A DNA stretch of 64,000 nt, taken from assembly GCA_964428355.1 (NCBI GenBank), contig CAYRYU010000012.1, positions 1 to 64,000 of the forward strand, in the 5' to 3' direction. Shown in pieces: positions 1-7,788 of this stretch; position 1 is the first letter of the stretch, and the number at the start of each line of letters is the position of its first letter. The notes below the pieces were generated by a model. The model did no database searches and had not been told where the DNA came from. It saw nothing but the letters and a program-made list of their open reading frames with translations. A program made the translations under genes and the position numbers. This stretch comes from CAYRYU01 sp964428355 (lineage in GTDB: Bacteria > Muiribacteriota > Ozemobacteria > Ozemobacterales > Ozemobacteraceae).

Positions 1-56
1 ATGGCGTTTGTCCCGAGTGCATAAAGAAGCTGTATCCAGAATTCGGGAAAAAATGA
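1..56 (+). CDS. C-terminal tail of a sensor-like protein (partial)
   Basis: Only the last 17 codons are inside the window, read in the frame starting at base 3 and ending at a TGA at 54-56. The tail contains a CPECIKKLYPE motif. A C-P-x-C-x-K-x-x-Y-P tail is common at the C-terminus of bacterial histidine kinase/GAF/PAS regulatory proteins, so a sensor protein is the best guess. The rest of the gene lies to the left, so its domain content cannot be checked. Confidence 0.45.
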   Translation, partial: GVCPECIKKLYPEFGKK

Positions 57-79
57 ACCCCGCCGGAACCGGTTTTTAA

Positions 80-337
80 TTATTCCGGGACCGTCGGAGT
101 CCCCGGGCTCGACATTGCAATGATGACCCTGGCTTGATCGAAATTCCCCTTGGCATCGACGGAGAATATCTGCAGGGATGAATATTCATCGATCATGACC
201 AGAGGAAGGAAGAAAGATTTCCCTTCGGCGTTAACCAGGTCTTTCCTCCCACATTCCAGACTTGGGCGGTTCATTTCAATGAATTGCCTTTCTGGGGAGA
301 TAGAACTCCCTCCAACCGCATCGGTCCAGAATTTCAA
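80..337 (-). CDS. Unrecognised fragment downstream of the broken transposase
   Basis: An open frame of about 85 codons from a TTG; without a start it stays open to about base 403. It contains FFLPLV, a string also present near the N-terminus of the pseudopilin-like protein at 4531-5628, but here no membrane segment follows. It has no resemblance to transposases. It may be the C-terminal remnant of a gene cut by the neighbouring IS element. No ribosome-binding site precedes the TTG. It could equally be a chance frame, and I assign no function. Confidence 0.2.
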   Translation of the reverse strand: MKFWTDAVGGSSISPERQFIEMNRPSLECGRKDLVNAEGKSFFLPLVMIDEYSSLQIFSVDAKGNFDQARVIIAMSSPGTPTVPE

Positions 338-449
338 TTTGGTCTTTGTTGAAGTTCTTCGGAAGAACCTGAACGGATGATCCTTGATGGAATATGAAAA
401 TCGTCAGATGCTCGAAAAGAAGAAAGAGCCCCCTTGCCGGCGGGCGGTC

Positions 450-1135
450 TGTTCTCCGCGACGAGAACGAGTTCTCGAAGGTCTTCCAGCATTCCGGCCA
501 GGGAATTCAGGTGGTGTCGGAACTCCACAACATCGCTGGTATTGCCATCGACCATCCGTCCACAAATAGGTCCCCCGAAATCTCCCACCGTAAGGCTAAG
601 GACCAACTGTTTGAGGTCCTCTCGATGATCTTTGCTCTTGCCATAATCGGGCCGGGGGGGTGGTTTGATCAAGGAAGGAAGAACTTCCTGGATGGTGTCA
701 TAATCCCCATGCAACGATATTGTGGTGGTGCCGAGGTGAAGCCTTTTGATGGCAATTTTGAACGCCGCCAAGCCGCGGAACACGATCTCGCTATACAGCT
801 CACCGGTTTTTCCGTAAAGGGCGTCGAGGGCGGTCCCAAGCCGGAATTCATGGAAAAAGCGGCATTGATGCCCGTTTCCCAAAAATTGCAGGAAGATCGT
901 ATCCCGAGAGTGTTTGAGAATCATGCGACAATGTGTGATTCTTCAGGAAGATGTAGCAAAGAATTGCCTCGACGCACTCTCCAGGGGTAACCTCATGACG
1001 AGGATCCGGGGGAACAGCGGCATCAATGATATCCCGGATCTTCATTGCGCGAAGATAGTGCATGACAGCGGGAAGAGGGTCAAGAAGCCCGCCTTCGACC
1101 TGGTTGGAGATCTGAGTTGCACCTCACACGGTTGG
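450..1135 (-). pseudogene. Degenerate IS1634-type transposase
   Basis: Minus-strand frames together give a recognisable but broken IS1634-family transposase. The N-terminal piece (848-1063) carries IRDIIDAAVPPDPRHEVTPG, the pattern of the DUF4277 domain that opens these transposases. The next piece (about 450-924) has TALDALYGKTGELYSEIVF, then HLGTTTISLHGDYD, then YGKSKDHREDLKQLVLSL and MVDGNTSD, in the order expected for the DDE core. The pieces lie in different frames, so at least one frameshift is present near 880-920. The similarity stops near the LVAEN motif at about 450, so the C-terminal half of the DDE domain is missing. The element cannot move by itself. An imperfect palindrome at about 1246-1260 could be a terminal remnant. 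Confidence 0.75.
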
Positions 1136-1421
1136 TCCATGAATCTCCTTCGCAGGGTACTCCAAGAAGTATGCCCCTCGAAAGAGCCGAGTACAAGCAA
1201 CTTCGCATCAAATAGCTATCTGGAGATCAAGTGAGGGGTTTTCGGCACATCCGGAATGTGGGTGTACAACCCTTGAAATCAAGGTCATAGAGGTGGACAA
1301 GAGATGTCGTTGCGGTTTAGGAACGGGCTCCCTCCAGTGCCTCTTCGAGAAGGGTTCCGGTGTTCCAGTTCTTCCTGGGGCTTCCGTTCACGGCGATGGT
1401 ACTCATGTTCTTCCCTCCGAA

Positions 1422-2477
1422 TCAAGGGTGGTAGGCAATCGATCGGACGGCATTCCAGACTGCCTTGACGGGTTCGAAATCACCCTCGGTCGCTTCGACG
1501 AAAGTCAGCTGCTGGGAATCGGCGTATCCCGTCTTCTGTGCGGTCCCCGATGCGGTGCGCTTCAACAGTGCTCCCAGAAATGCCTGTCGGAGGTTTTGAG
1601 GGCAATCCTGGCGGCAGACGAGGACATCGGAGGGGATTTCATCGGTCCGGCCCAGAACGAGTATCTGGCTGCGGGTGCGTGGGTCGGTGGAAGCTGCCAA
1701 TGTGGCTTCGAGGCAGACTCCGACGTCGATCTTCCCATCGAGAACTGCCTGGAGGACCGCGTCGTGTTTCTTGAGGAAATAGACCCTGGAACAGACTTTG
1801 TGCGGGTTGATCTTGACCCTTTTCAGGAGGTAGAGGGGATAGAGATAACCACTTGCGGACTCGGGGTCGACGAAACCGATCGTTTTCCCGCGGATGTCGT
1901 CCAAGCCCATGACGCGGTCGTCCCTGCGGGTGATGAAAACCCCCCGGTAGGCGATGCCTCCGGGCTGCTGGGCTTTGGCGATTGGCATCAGGTTGCCCTT
2001 CTCCTTTCCGATGACATAGGACATCGGGCCGACCCAGGCAAAGTCGATGGTTCCCCGGGCAAGTGCGGCAAGGACGCTGGAGTAATCCTTCGCGGTAACC
2101 AACCGGACTTCCTTGACCCCCATCTCCCTTTTCAGGAATGCGAAGAGGCCGCTCACCTGGCGCATCATTTCCTTGAGGCTGAGATAAGGTGTCCGGCCGA
2201 TCAGGACGTTCTTCTGCCCAAGTTCGACGTCCGGCAGTGGAACGATCGGAGGGGTTACGGATGCTGGTTCCTGGGGCGTTTCGGAGCCATAACCCTCGCC
2301 TTCGGTCTGGTATCCGGGGATCTCCTGCCCCCCATAGCTGCTCGTCACATCCTCTTCTCCGAGTCCGTCGAGGTCCTGCTCGGGGAAATCGTATTCCTGT
2401 GCCTGGCCAGGAAGAAGGCAGCAGAGAAGGAACAGAACAAGAAACAGGCTCGCCGGGATCGAAGTTCGGAAGAACAT
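1422..2477 (-). CDS. PhnD-like periplasmic substrate-binding protein
   Basis: The start chosen is the ATG at 2477, preceded by AAGGAGA and followed by a clear signal peptide ending around LLPGQAQ; an upstream in-frame start would bury the signal. The mature protein has an acidic, Gly/Gln-rich linker (residues about 25-85), then a periplasmic-binding fold of the phosphate/phosphonate type. Visible family patterns are IGRTPYLSLKEMM, DFAWVGPMSYV, YRGVFIT, DDIRGKTIGFVDPESASGY, KHDAVLQAVLDGKIDVGV and DEIPSDVLVCR. No permease or ATPase gene is adjacent, so it may be a sensor or an orphan binding protein. A close paralogue lies at 33105-34214. Ligand unknown. Confidence 0.8.
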   Translation of the reverse strand: MFFRTSIPASLFLVLFLLCCLLPGQAQEYDFPEQDLDGLGEEDVTSSYGGQEIPGYQTEGEGYGSETPQEPASVTPPIVPLPDVELGQKNVLIGRTPYLSLKEMMRQVSGLFAFLKREMGVKEVRLVTAKDYSSVLAALARGTIDFAWVGPMSYVIGKEKGNLMPIAKAQQPGGIAYRGVFITRRDDRVMGLDDIRGKTIGFVDPESASGYLYPLYLLKRVKINPHKVCSRVYFLKKHDAVLQAVLDGKIDVGVCLEATLAASTDPRTRSQILVLGRTDEIPSDVLVCRQDCPQNLRQAFLGALLKRTASGTAQKTGYADSQQLTFVEATEGDFEPVKAVWNAVRSIAYHP

Positions 2478-2622
2478 GATTGTCTCCTTGTCTCTGACGA
2501 CCGGCCCGGAGGGGCGGGCCGGCACTACTCCCGTAAGGAAGGTGGGCACGAGAAGGACTGAAGGCTCCAACGGGAGGGATCTTTTCCCTTTGTAGTTGAA
2601 GCGCTTCGTGAGGTCAAGGGGT

Positions 2623-4020
2623 TCAAAAGGAATTTCCCGAAGAGATTTTCCGGGCGATGCGGGCTCCTTCGGCCAGTTCTCCGAGGATGGTCCCCGCGAT
2701 CCTTTTCAGGTTTGGGAACTGGGAGGTCAGCTTGGAGGGGTTACGCGCGAACTCGGGTTCCCGGAGGAAGGTCTTTTCCCAGAAAGGGTTGCGTCCCTCG
2801 GTTCTGTCACGTTCCTTTGTGATGAACGCTTCGTAAACGGCTCTCTTTCCGGAGTCGATAGCGAAGAGGAGACGGTATGCATCGAGGGCTTTAGACCGGG
2901 CCAGATCCGCGAGGCGGTTGGGCCGGATATCGCGCCATCCCTCCTCCAGGAGCCAGGAGTAATCTTCAGCCCCCTTCAGGACCCATTCCGGGATCTGGTC
3001 AAAACACAAAGCGAAACGAGAAAGACCTGGTGTGAAGCGGCTCCGCTGGAGCGCCCCCACGGCGGAAACGCTGTAGCCCTGGTCAATCTTCCTCAATGAG
3101 GGGACAAGGCTGGAAAGTCCCATGAAAAGAAGGCTCGCTCCAATCTCCTGGCGGCGGGCAATCTTGAGCTGGACCTGGGATAGTCCGGGAGACGGGTTGG
3201 CAAGGAGGAGCCTGCGCCGGGTTTCGAGGGGACCGATTTCTTTCCGAAGGGCGGAAACCGCGGAAGCAAGATTGTCGGTGCCGATCTCGATCCGGCCCAG
3301 CTCAAGGATCAGGTCATAATTCCCCCCAGCGGACTGGACCGCTGTCCGGAGGTCCGTCCCCCCTTTTTCGGGAAAGAAACGTTCCCGGACTTTCTGTGGA
3401 AGGGTCGCCTCATCGAGGACCTGGAAGGGGCTGACCACTTTTGGCCCTGAAGGGCTGGGAAGCCACGTCTGCAGGACGTAGGAACGACCCATCCCGTCCT
3501 TCTCCTTCCAGTCGACGTTGACCTCGACCTCGGCAACATGGCGTTCGAAACCGGGTGTTGACGCTTCACCTCGCCGCTCCGCCTGTACCCGGACGAAAAA
3601 TGGTCTCATCCTCTGGTAGATCGAACCGTCGCCCGACCGGATTCCCCCGTCCAACTCAGGATCGATTCGGCCGTATGGGGGAGCGAGATCCTTGAGATGA
3701 CGGAAATAGGCGGATTGGGAATCGACCACCTGATCCCGGTTCCCCATCTCGGGCATGTCCCGGAGCAGCTCGAGGAACATGGTGTTGATGCGTGTTTCCT
3801 CGGAGAGGTCGGACATCACCTTTGAGGCGACCTGGTTGGCGGCAAATGTCTGGCTGGAAAGGATTGTCTGGGTGCCGCTGGAGCGGATCAACTGGGTGAA
3901 AGTGAGAGCGAGCACCGCCAGGACGAAGAGGCCGATCACGATTTCCAATAGAGTGAAACCCCGGCCCCGGGTTTTCGGGGGGGAGTTGGAGATTCGGGGA
4001 ATTCTCTCAATCAGGGTCAT
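2623..4020 (-). CDS. Prepilin-type pseudopilin-like protein, third gene of the operon
   Basis: A 465-residue protein whose N-terminus has a basic leader, then a prepilin peptidase motif G|FTLLEIVIG (about residues 20-30) followed by one hydrophobic helix. Glu+5 is present, as expected for class III signal peptides handled by a PilD-type peptidase. The remaining ~430 residues are far longer than a normal major or minor pilin and are unrecognised; they are rich in charged helices. Its start overlaps the end of the upstream pseudopilin gene by 14 nt, so the two are translationally linked. It is probably a minor pseudopilin of a type IV pilus or type II secretion-like machine. No pilus ATPase or secretin is in the window. 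Confidence 0.8.
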   Translation of the reverse strand: MTLIERIPRISNSPPKTRGRGFTLLEIVIGLFVLAVLALTFTQLIRSSGTQTILSSQTFAANQVASKVMSDLSEETRINTMFLELLRDMPEMGNRDQVVDSQSAYFRHLKDLAPPYGRIDPELDGGIRSGDGSIYQRMRPFFVRVQAERRGEASTPGFERHVAEVEVNVDWKEKDGMGRSYVLQTWLPSPSGPKVVSPFQVLDEATLPQKVRERFFPEKGGTDLRTAVQSAGGNYDLILELGRIEIGTDNLASAVSALRKEIGPLETRRRLLLANPSPGLSQVQLKIARRQEIGASLLFMGLSSLVPSLRKIDQGYSVSAVGALQRSRFTPGLSRFALCFDQIPEWVLKGAEDYSWLLEEGWRDIRPNRLADLARSKALDAYRLLFAIDSGKRAVYEAFITKERDRTEGRNPFWEKTFLREPEFARNPSKLTSQFPNLKRIAGTILGELAEGARIARKISSGNSF

Positions 4021-4534
4021 GGCTAGAAAAGTTCTTCATCGGAATTTCCAGGAGGAACTCCATTTCGCGCCCCTTCGGATCGAGAAGAGACATCTGCACG
4101 ATCACGAGTCCCGCCGAGGTTGAGGTAAATGAAGCCCTCTGAACCCGTGAGAAAAGGACTTTCCGGTTTTCCGGCACGTGGCCCGCGGAAAAGTCATCGG
4201 TATAGCTGATCATGCGGAACGGCCCTTCCTCGGGTTTGGGGGATGGTTCCAGGTAGATGATCCGGAGCTGGTTGACTATATCCCGGACGAGAAGATAGTG
4301 GATGGTGTTGCCTTCCAGCGGTTTCACGACCTCGGTACAATCGAGGAGGATGTCGCGGAGCCTGTCGGTGGCTTTCCGTCCCTCGATGTGGAACTGGATG
4401 TTCTCCGTCAGATTCTGGGTCGTGACCCGGGTGTTCCGGAAGTGGGCGATTCCCATGGCAACGGCGATGTTGAGGATCAGGATTCCGATTATCATCTCGA
4501 CCATGGTGACGGCCCGGAGCGGGGACCCAATCAT
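4007..4534 (-). CDS. Minor pseudopilin (prepilin-type N-terminus), second gene of the operon
   Basis: A 175-residue protein beginning MIGSPLRAVTMVEMIIG: a short basic leader, then a type IV prepilin-like hydrophobic helix with Glu at the +5 position. The residue before the presumed cleavage site is Ala rather than Gly. The C-terminal domain (about 110 residues) looks like a globular beta-rich pseudopilin head. The start ATG overlaps the upstream stop as ATGA, and its own end overlaps the downstream pseudopilin start by 14 nt. The length and the position between two similar genes suit a GspI/GspJ- or PilV/PilW-like role, but the exact type cannot be assigned. Confidence 0.75.
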   Translation of the reverse strand: MIGSPLRAVTMVEMIIGILILNIAVAMGIAHFRNTRVTTQNLTENIQFHIEGRKATDRLRDILLDCTEVVKPLEGNTIHYLLVRDIVNQLRIIYLEPSPKPEEGPFRMISYTDDFSAGHVPENRKVLFSRVQRASFTSTSAGLVIVQMSLLDPKGREMEFLLEIPMKNFSSHDPD

Positions 4535-5628
4535 TGCTGCGCCTTCTCCTTGGTCTTGTCCACTATCAGCTGGGAAAGACGCCCGAGCTTATCCTGGGGA
4601 ATCGGAATGGGGAACGGGATGAGTTTCTGGGTTTCAATTTCGATCTGGTCGCCGACCTTGGCGGCCAAATCCTGGGAATCGAGGACCTCGACAAGGGTCT
4701 GGCGCTTTTTCGGATCGCCGTTCGTCAGCTCGCTGATCGCGGCCTCGATGCTCTCGGGTGCCCCTTCCTTTCCCTCGGAAACGCCCGCGATGTACATGTC
4801 GAGGATGTAATCCGGTGTTGGAGTGACGCCCATGGAAATGAGTGCCGCCAATGTTTTTGCGAGGTGTTGCCTTATCTTCTCTCCGCAGACGGTCAGAAAT
4901 GACTGTTCGGTCACCGGGGTCACTGTCTGGATTGGGGGTTGGAGCGGAGGATTTGCCGGTGCCGTCGTCGTCGCTGGGACATCCTTGATGGGAGGGGTTC
5001 CCGGGGGAGTCGCGTGCAGGGTGTCGAGGATCTTCTGGAGCGACTGAACGGGCCCCAGGGCCTGGACCTTGAGCCCTCCCTTCGGCTCATTTTCCTTGCG
5101 GCGGTTGATCAGATCCTTGATTTCGGGGAGGAAAGGGTTGCCGCTCATCGTCGGGAATTTCGCGTCGTCCAGGGTCGAAAAGATGATGGAAAAGACCCTT
5201 CCGCCCGAATCGAAGATGGTCTCCTCGTTCTTCACCCGCCAGAAGTAAAGCTTTGTCACCCGGCCGTACCGGCACCTTACGAAGATATCCACCTGGTCGG
5301 TGAATTCGGGAGGCGCGTCCGCGACGAAAAGATCGTAGCTCCCGTTGAGCAGCTTCCGGTCAAGCTCTTCGCAGGGCTTCCCCCTGAAGAATCGCTGGAC
5401 GAAAGGAGCCTCGCGGATCCGGCCCAGGACTGTTGTGAAGACTGCCTCTGCCATCATCAACGTGCGGGAAACCTCGTCCACATGGCGTATCTGGTCGGTA
5501 TAGGAGCTCCCGTAGGACTGGAGGAACACCGCCAGAAAAGCCATCGAGAGGATTCCGAGGATGACCAGGGGAAGGAAGAAACCCTTTCGTCTGGATCCCG
5601 GGAGGTTCCCAACACCGTTTCGGTACAT
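4531..5628 (-). CDS. PilX-like membrane-anchored pseudopilin-associated protein, first gene of the operon
   Basis: A 365-residue protein starting at the ATG at 5628; upstream in-frame codons overlap the promoter, so a longer product is unlikely. After a basic leader it has GFFLPLVILGILSMAFLAVF, a single N-terminal hydrophobic helix reminiscent of PilX/GspK-like minor pilins but lacking the canonical Glu+5. A Pro/Thr-rich stretch (about residues 215-240) separates a predicted head from the C-terminal part. It is the first gene of a tight operon with the two pseudopilins, with an ATGA overlap to the next gene. The start lies only 6 nt after a TATAAT box, so the mRNA may be leaderless. Confidence 0.65.
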   Translation of the reverse strand: MYRNGVGNLPGSRRKGFFLPLVILGILSMAFLAVFLQSYGSSYTDQIRHVDEVSRTLMMAEAVFTTVLGRIREAPFVQRFFRGKPCEELDRKLLNGSYDLFVADAPPEFTDQVDIFVRCRYGRVTKLYFWRVKNEETIFDSGGRVFSIIFSTLDDAKFPTMSGNPFLPEIKDLINRRKENEPKGGLKVQALGPVQSLQKILDTLHATPPGTPPIKDVPATTTAPANPPLQPPIQTVTPVTEQSFLTVCGEKIRQHLAKTLAALISMGVTPTPDYILDMYIAGVSEGKEGAPESIEAAISELTNGDPKKRQTLVEVLDSQDLAAKVGDQIEIETQKLIPFPIPIPQDKLGRLSQLIVDKTKEKAQQ

Positions 5629-5634
5629 GCTTCC

Positions 5635-5664
5635 ATTATACCAGTGTCGAAATGGTTGATCCAA
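5635..5664 (-). promoter_or_regulatory. Extended -10 promoter of the pseudopilin operon
   Basis: On the minus strand TGG-TATAAT (TATAAT at 5640-5635) follows TTGGAT (5664-5659) with an 18-nt spacer. Exactly 6 nt separate the -10 box from the ATG at 5628, so the start of transcription should be at or within the start codon. Confidence 0.65.
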
Positions 5665-5746
5665 CCGCCTTCGGTATATGTCCGGTGGACGGATTCGCGG
5701 CAGTTGCCGATGGATTGGGAAAACCACCGAAACGAGGACCAGAAAG

Positions 5747-5941
5747 ATGAAATGCCCTTTCTACAACGAGGTCAATGCGTGCAAGACACATGCGGACTGC
5801 CTTTTCAACCGGGAAAGCAACTGCGCGGTCATTCTCGCCGCCAAGTTCTCTGAGAAGGCTTCCGAGGAAATCGCCCAGCTGGGGTCGAAGATTTCAAAAA
5901 TCGAGTATCTTCTGAACTCGATCAAGGACAAGCTCGGCTGA
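5747..5941 (+). CDS. Small cysteine-containing protein
   Basis: A 64-residue protein starting at the ATG at 5747, with a GAGGAC box upstream. The first half contains four cysteines (residues 3, 12, 18 and 26), which could bind a metal or an Fe-S cluster. The second half is a charged amphipathic helix likely to form a coiled coil. No family is recognised. It is divergent from the pseudopilin operon and lies about 150 nt upstream of the cNMP-binding gene. It has the wrong shape for a lanthipeptide precursor, because the cysteines are N-terminal. Confidence 0.6.
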   Translation: MKCPFYNEVNACKTHADCLFNRESNCAVILAAKFSEKASEEIAQLGSKISKIEYLLNSIKDKLG

Positions 5942-6095
5942 TACCGGGTCGGTCGGGGTAAGCACTCTCCGGAAATGGTTACTCACAGGGGGTTTGGGTA
6001 AGGTCCTGAGTGTGGTAGAATATAGGTAAGGGAACCACCGACGTCGCATTTTCTGTCACGGCAGTTTCACACCGACCCTTCGAGAGGTGAACCCG

Positions 6096-6920
6096 GTGCT
6101 TACCTTCAAATACGGGACCCATTTGAACCTCCAACAGAAGTACGTTCTGTACCGGGAGGACGACCCTGTCGATCCGGGGGGGGAAACGGTGTTTTTCGTG
6201 GTAAAAGGGAAGGCCATGCTTGCGCGGAAAACCTCCGCAACCTTCTTCCGGATGGGAATGGCCGAGAACACCCTTTTCGGCCTCCAGGATTCTGTGAACA
6301 CCGAAAAGCGGTTCACCAGTGCCTTCGTTCTGGAGCCTGCCGAGATCTACCGTTGGAAGATCGAGGACTTCTTCAAGAACATTTCGGTCGATATCGTTCT
6401 CGCGAAAGCGGCCACTTTCTCACTCTGCCGCGAGCTTCGTTTCCTGAACGAGAAGCGGGAACGCTCCTTTTCCGATTTCAAGGACGAGGTGGACGGGAAA
6501 ATCGAGACGACCGAGGACATGGGCGCGGCGGCTGCCCTTTATGGCATGGCTTTCCAGAAGGAAAGCGAGAAGATCCCGGACGACATCGTCAAGATGTTCG
6601 GGAAGACATGCGAACCGGGGGAAACCATAATCGCGGAGAACGATCTGACCGATGACATCTACATTCTTTTCGAGGGGAAGGTGGAGGTTTCGAGGGGCGG
6701 CAAGAGCATCTGTACGATGGATGCCGGTGAAATTTTCGGTGAAATGTCCCACTTCGAGAAAAAGCCGAGGGCCGCCACGATCAAGGCGCAGACTCAGTCG
6801 AAGCTACTGAAGCTCGAGCCCAAGAATTTCAACGTGCTTTACCAACTGCATCCCAGCTGGTCGATCAACCTCCTGAAATCACTTTGTCGGCGGATCCGGG
6901 CCGCCTACACGAAGATGTGA
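6096..6920 (+). CDS. Tandem cyclic-nucleotide-binding domain protein
   Basis: The start chosen is the GTG at 6096, preceded by GAGAGGTG at good spacing; a GTG at 6087 is the alternative. The product (274 residues) contains two CNB folds. The first (about residues 15-95) has the beta-roll pattern but no clear phosphate-binding cassette. The second (about 165-255) has EPGETIIAENDLTDDIYILF, then GEIFGEMSHFEKKPRAAT, keeping the Glu and Arg of a working phosphate-binding cassette. There is no DNA-binding domain, so this is not a Crp-type regulator; it probably relays cAMP or cGMP to a partner. A TG-G-TAGAAT extended -10 lies near 6015. The PpsR-type gene follows within 25 nt, so the two are probably co-transcribed. 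Confidence 0.8.
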   Translation: MLTFKYGTHLNLQQKYVLYREDDPVDPGGETVFFVVKGKAMLARKTSATFFRMGMAENTLFGLQDSVNTEKRFTSAFVLEPAEIYRWKIEDFFKNISVDIVLAKAATFSLCRELRFLNEKRERSFSDFKDEVDGKIETTEDMGAAAALYGMAFQKESEKIPDDIVKMFGKTCEPGETIIAENDLTDDIYILFEGKVEVSRGGKSICTMDAGEIFGEMSHFEKKPRAATIKAQTQSKLLKLEPKNFNVLYQLHPSWSINLLKSLCRRIRAAYTKM

Positions 6921-6943
6921 GGGGTTTTCCCGGGAAAGAAAGA

Positions 6944-7786
6944 ATGGGAGAGGAAAAGCAACCACTTCGGATTTTCGTCGTTTCCGGGGGTGTCGGCGCG
7001 AGCGGAGAGCAGGTTCTCAACACCGTTCTTGCCCAGTTTCCAGACAGCCGGGTCGAGGTCAAAACCATCGGTAACGTGCGCGAGGCTGCCCAGATCGATG
7101 ATGTGGTGGAGCTCGCGAAAAGCGCCAACGGAATCATTGTCTTCACTCTCGTGGATTCCGAGCTGGGGAAACACCTTGAGGTCCATGCGAAGAAACAGGG
7201 GGTCCCTTCCGTCGATCTTGTAGGGCCGCTTCAGGAAATCCTTTCCGAAAGGCTCGGCGTCTCCCCTCTTTGCCGGCCGGGCGCTTTCCGCCAGCTCCAC
7301 AGGGAATACTTCGACCGGGTTTCGGCGATCGAGTATGCCATGGCTCATGACGACGGCTGCCAGCAGGAAACCTGGCATCAGGCGGACCTGCTTTTACTGG
7401 GGGTTTCCCGGACCGGAAAGACACCACTCAGCATCTACCTTTCGGTCCTGGGATGGAAGGTGGCGAATTTCCCACTCGTTCCTGAACTCCCGGTTCCCGA
7501 CTCCCTGTTCAGGTTGGAAAAAACCCGTGTGATCGGGCTCACAATCATGCCCGACCGGTTGCTGGCCTTCCGGAGGCACCGAAGTTCGCTTCTGGGGGTG
7601 GGAGGGGCAACTCCATATGTGGATCCTCTCCAGATCACCAAAGAAGTTGAATTCGCGGAATCCCTTTTCCGGCGTGGTGGTTTCGGGATAATCGATGTAA
7701 CGGACAAACCCGTCGAGGCCAGCGCGAACGAGTTGATCAGGCGGTTCGGGAGTTCCCTCGGGGGCCAGCGGATTCCCCCTCTCTAG
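6944..7786 (+). CDS. PpsR-family pyruvate,water/phosphate dikinase regulator (DUF299)
   Basis: The start is the ATG at 6944 after GGGAAAGAA. The 280-residue length is normal for the kinase/pyrophosphorylase family that inactivates PEP synthetase or pyruvate phosphate dikinase with ADP and reactivates it with inorganic phosphate. Diagnostic patterns are RIFVVSGGVGASGEQVLNTV at the N-terminus, the P-loop-like LLGVSRTGKTPLSIYLS near residue 155, and PELPVPDSLF with GLTIMPDRL further on. The target dikinase is not in this window. The stop is 2 nt from the end of the convergent LanM gene. Confidence 0.88.
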   Translation: MGEEKQPLRIFVVSGGVGASGEQVLNTVLAQFPDSRVEVKTIGNVREAAQIDDVVELAKSANGIIVFTLVDSELGKHLEVHAKKQGVPSVDLVGPLQEILSERLGVSPLCRPGAFRQLHREYFDRVSAIEYAMAHDDGCQQETWHQADLLLLGVSRTGKTPLSIYLSVLGWKVANFPLVPELPVPDSLFRLEKTRVIGLTIMPDRLLAFRRHRSSLLGVGGATPYVDPLQITKEVEFAESLFRRGGFGIIDVTDKPVEASANELIRRFGSSLGGQRIPPL

Positions 7787-7788
7787 GC

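Noticed and set aside
1293..2561. A long plus-strand open frame opposite the PhnD-like gene, and similar long frames opposite the LanM, TldD and CNB genes
   Set aside because: High GC keeps antisense frames open. They lack family motifs and ribosome-binding sites, and the opposite strand has clear protein signatures.
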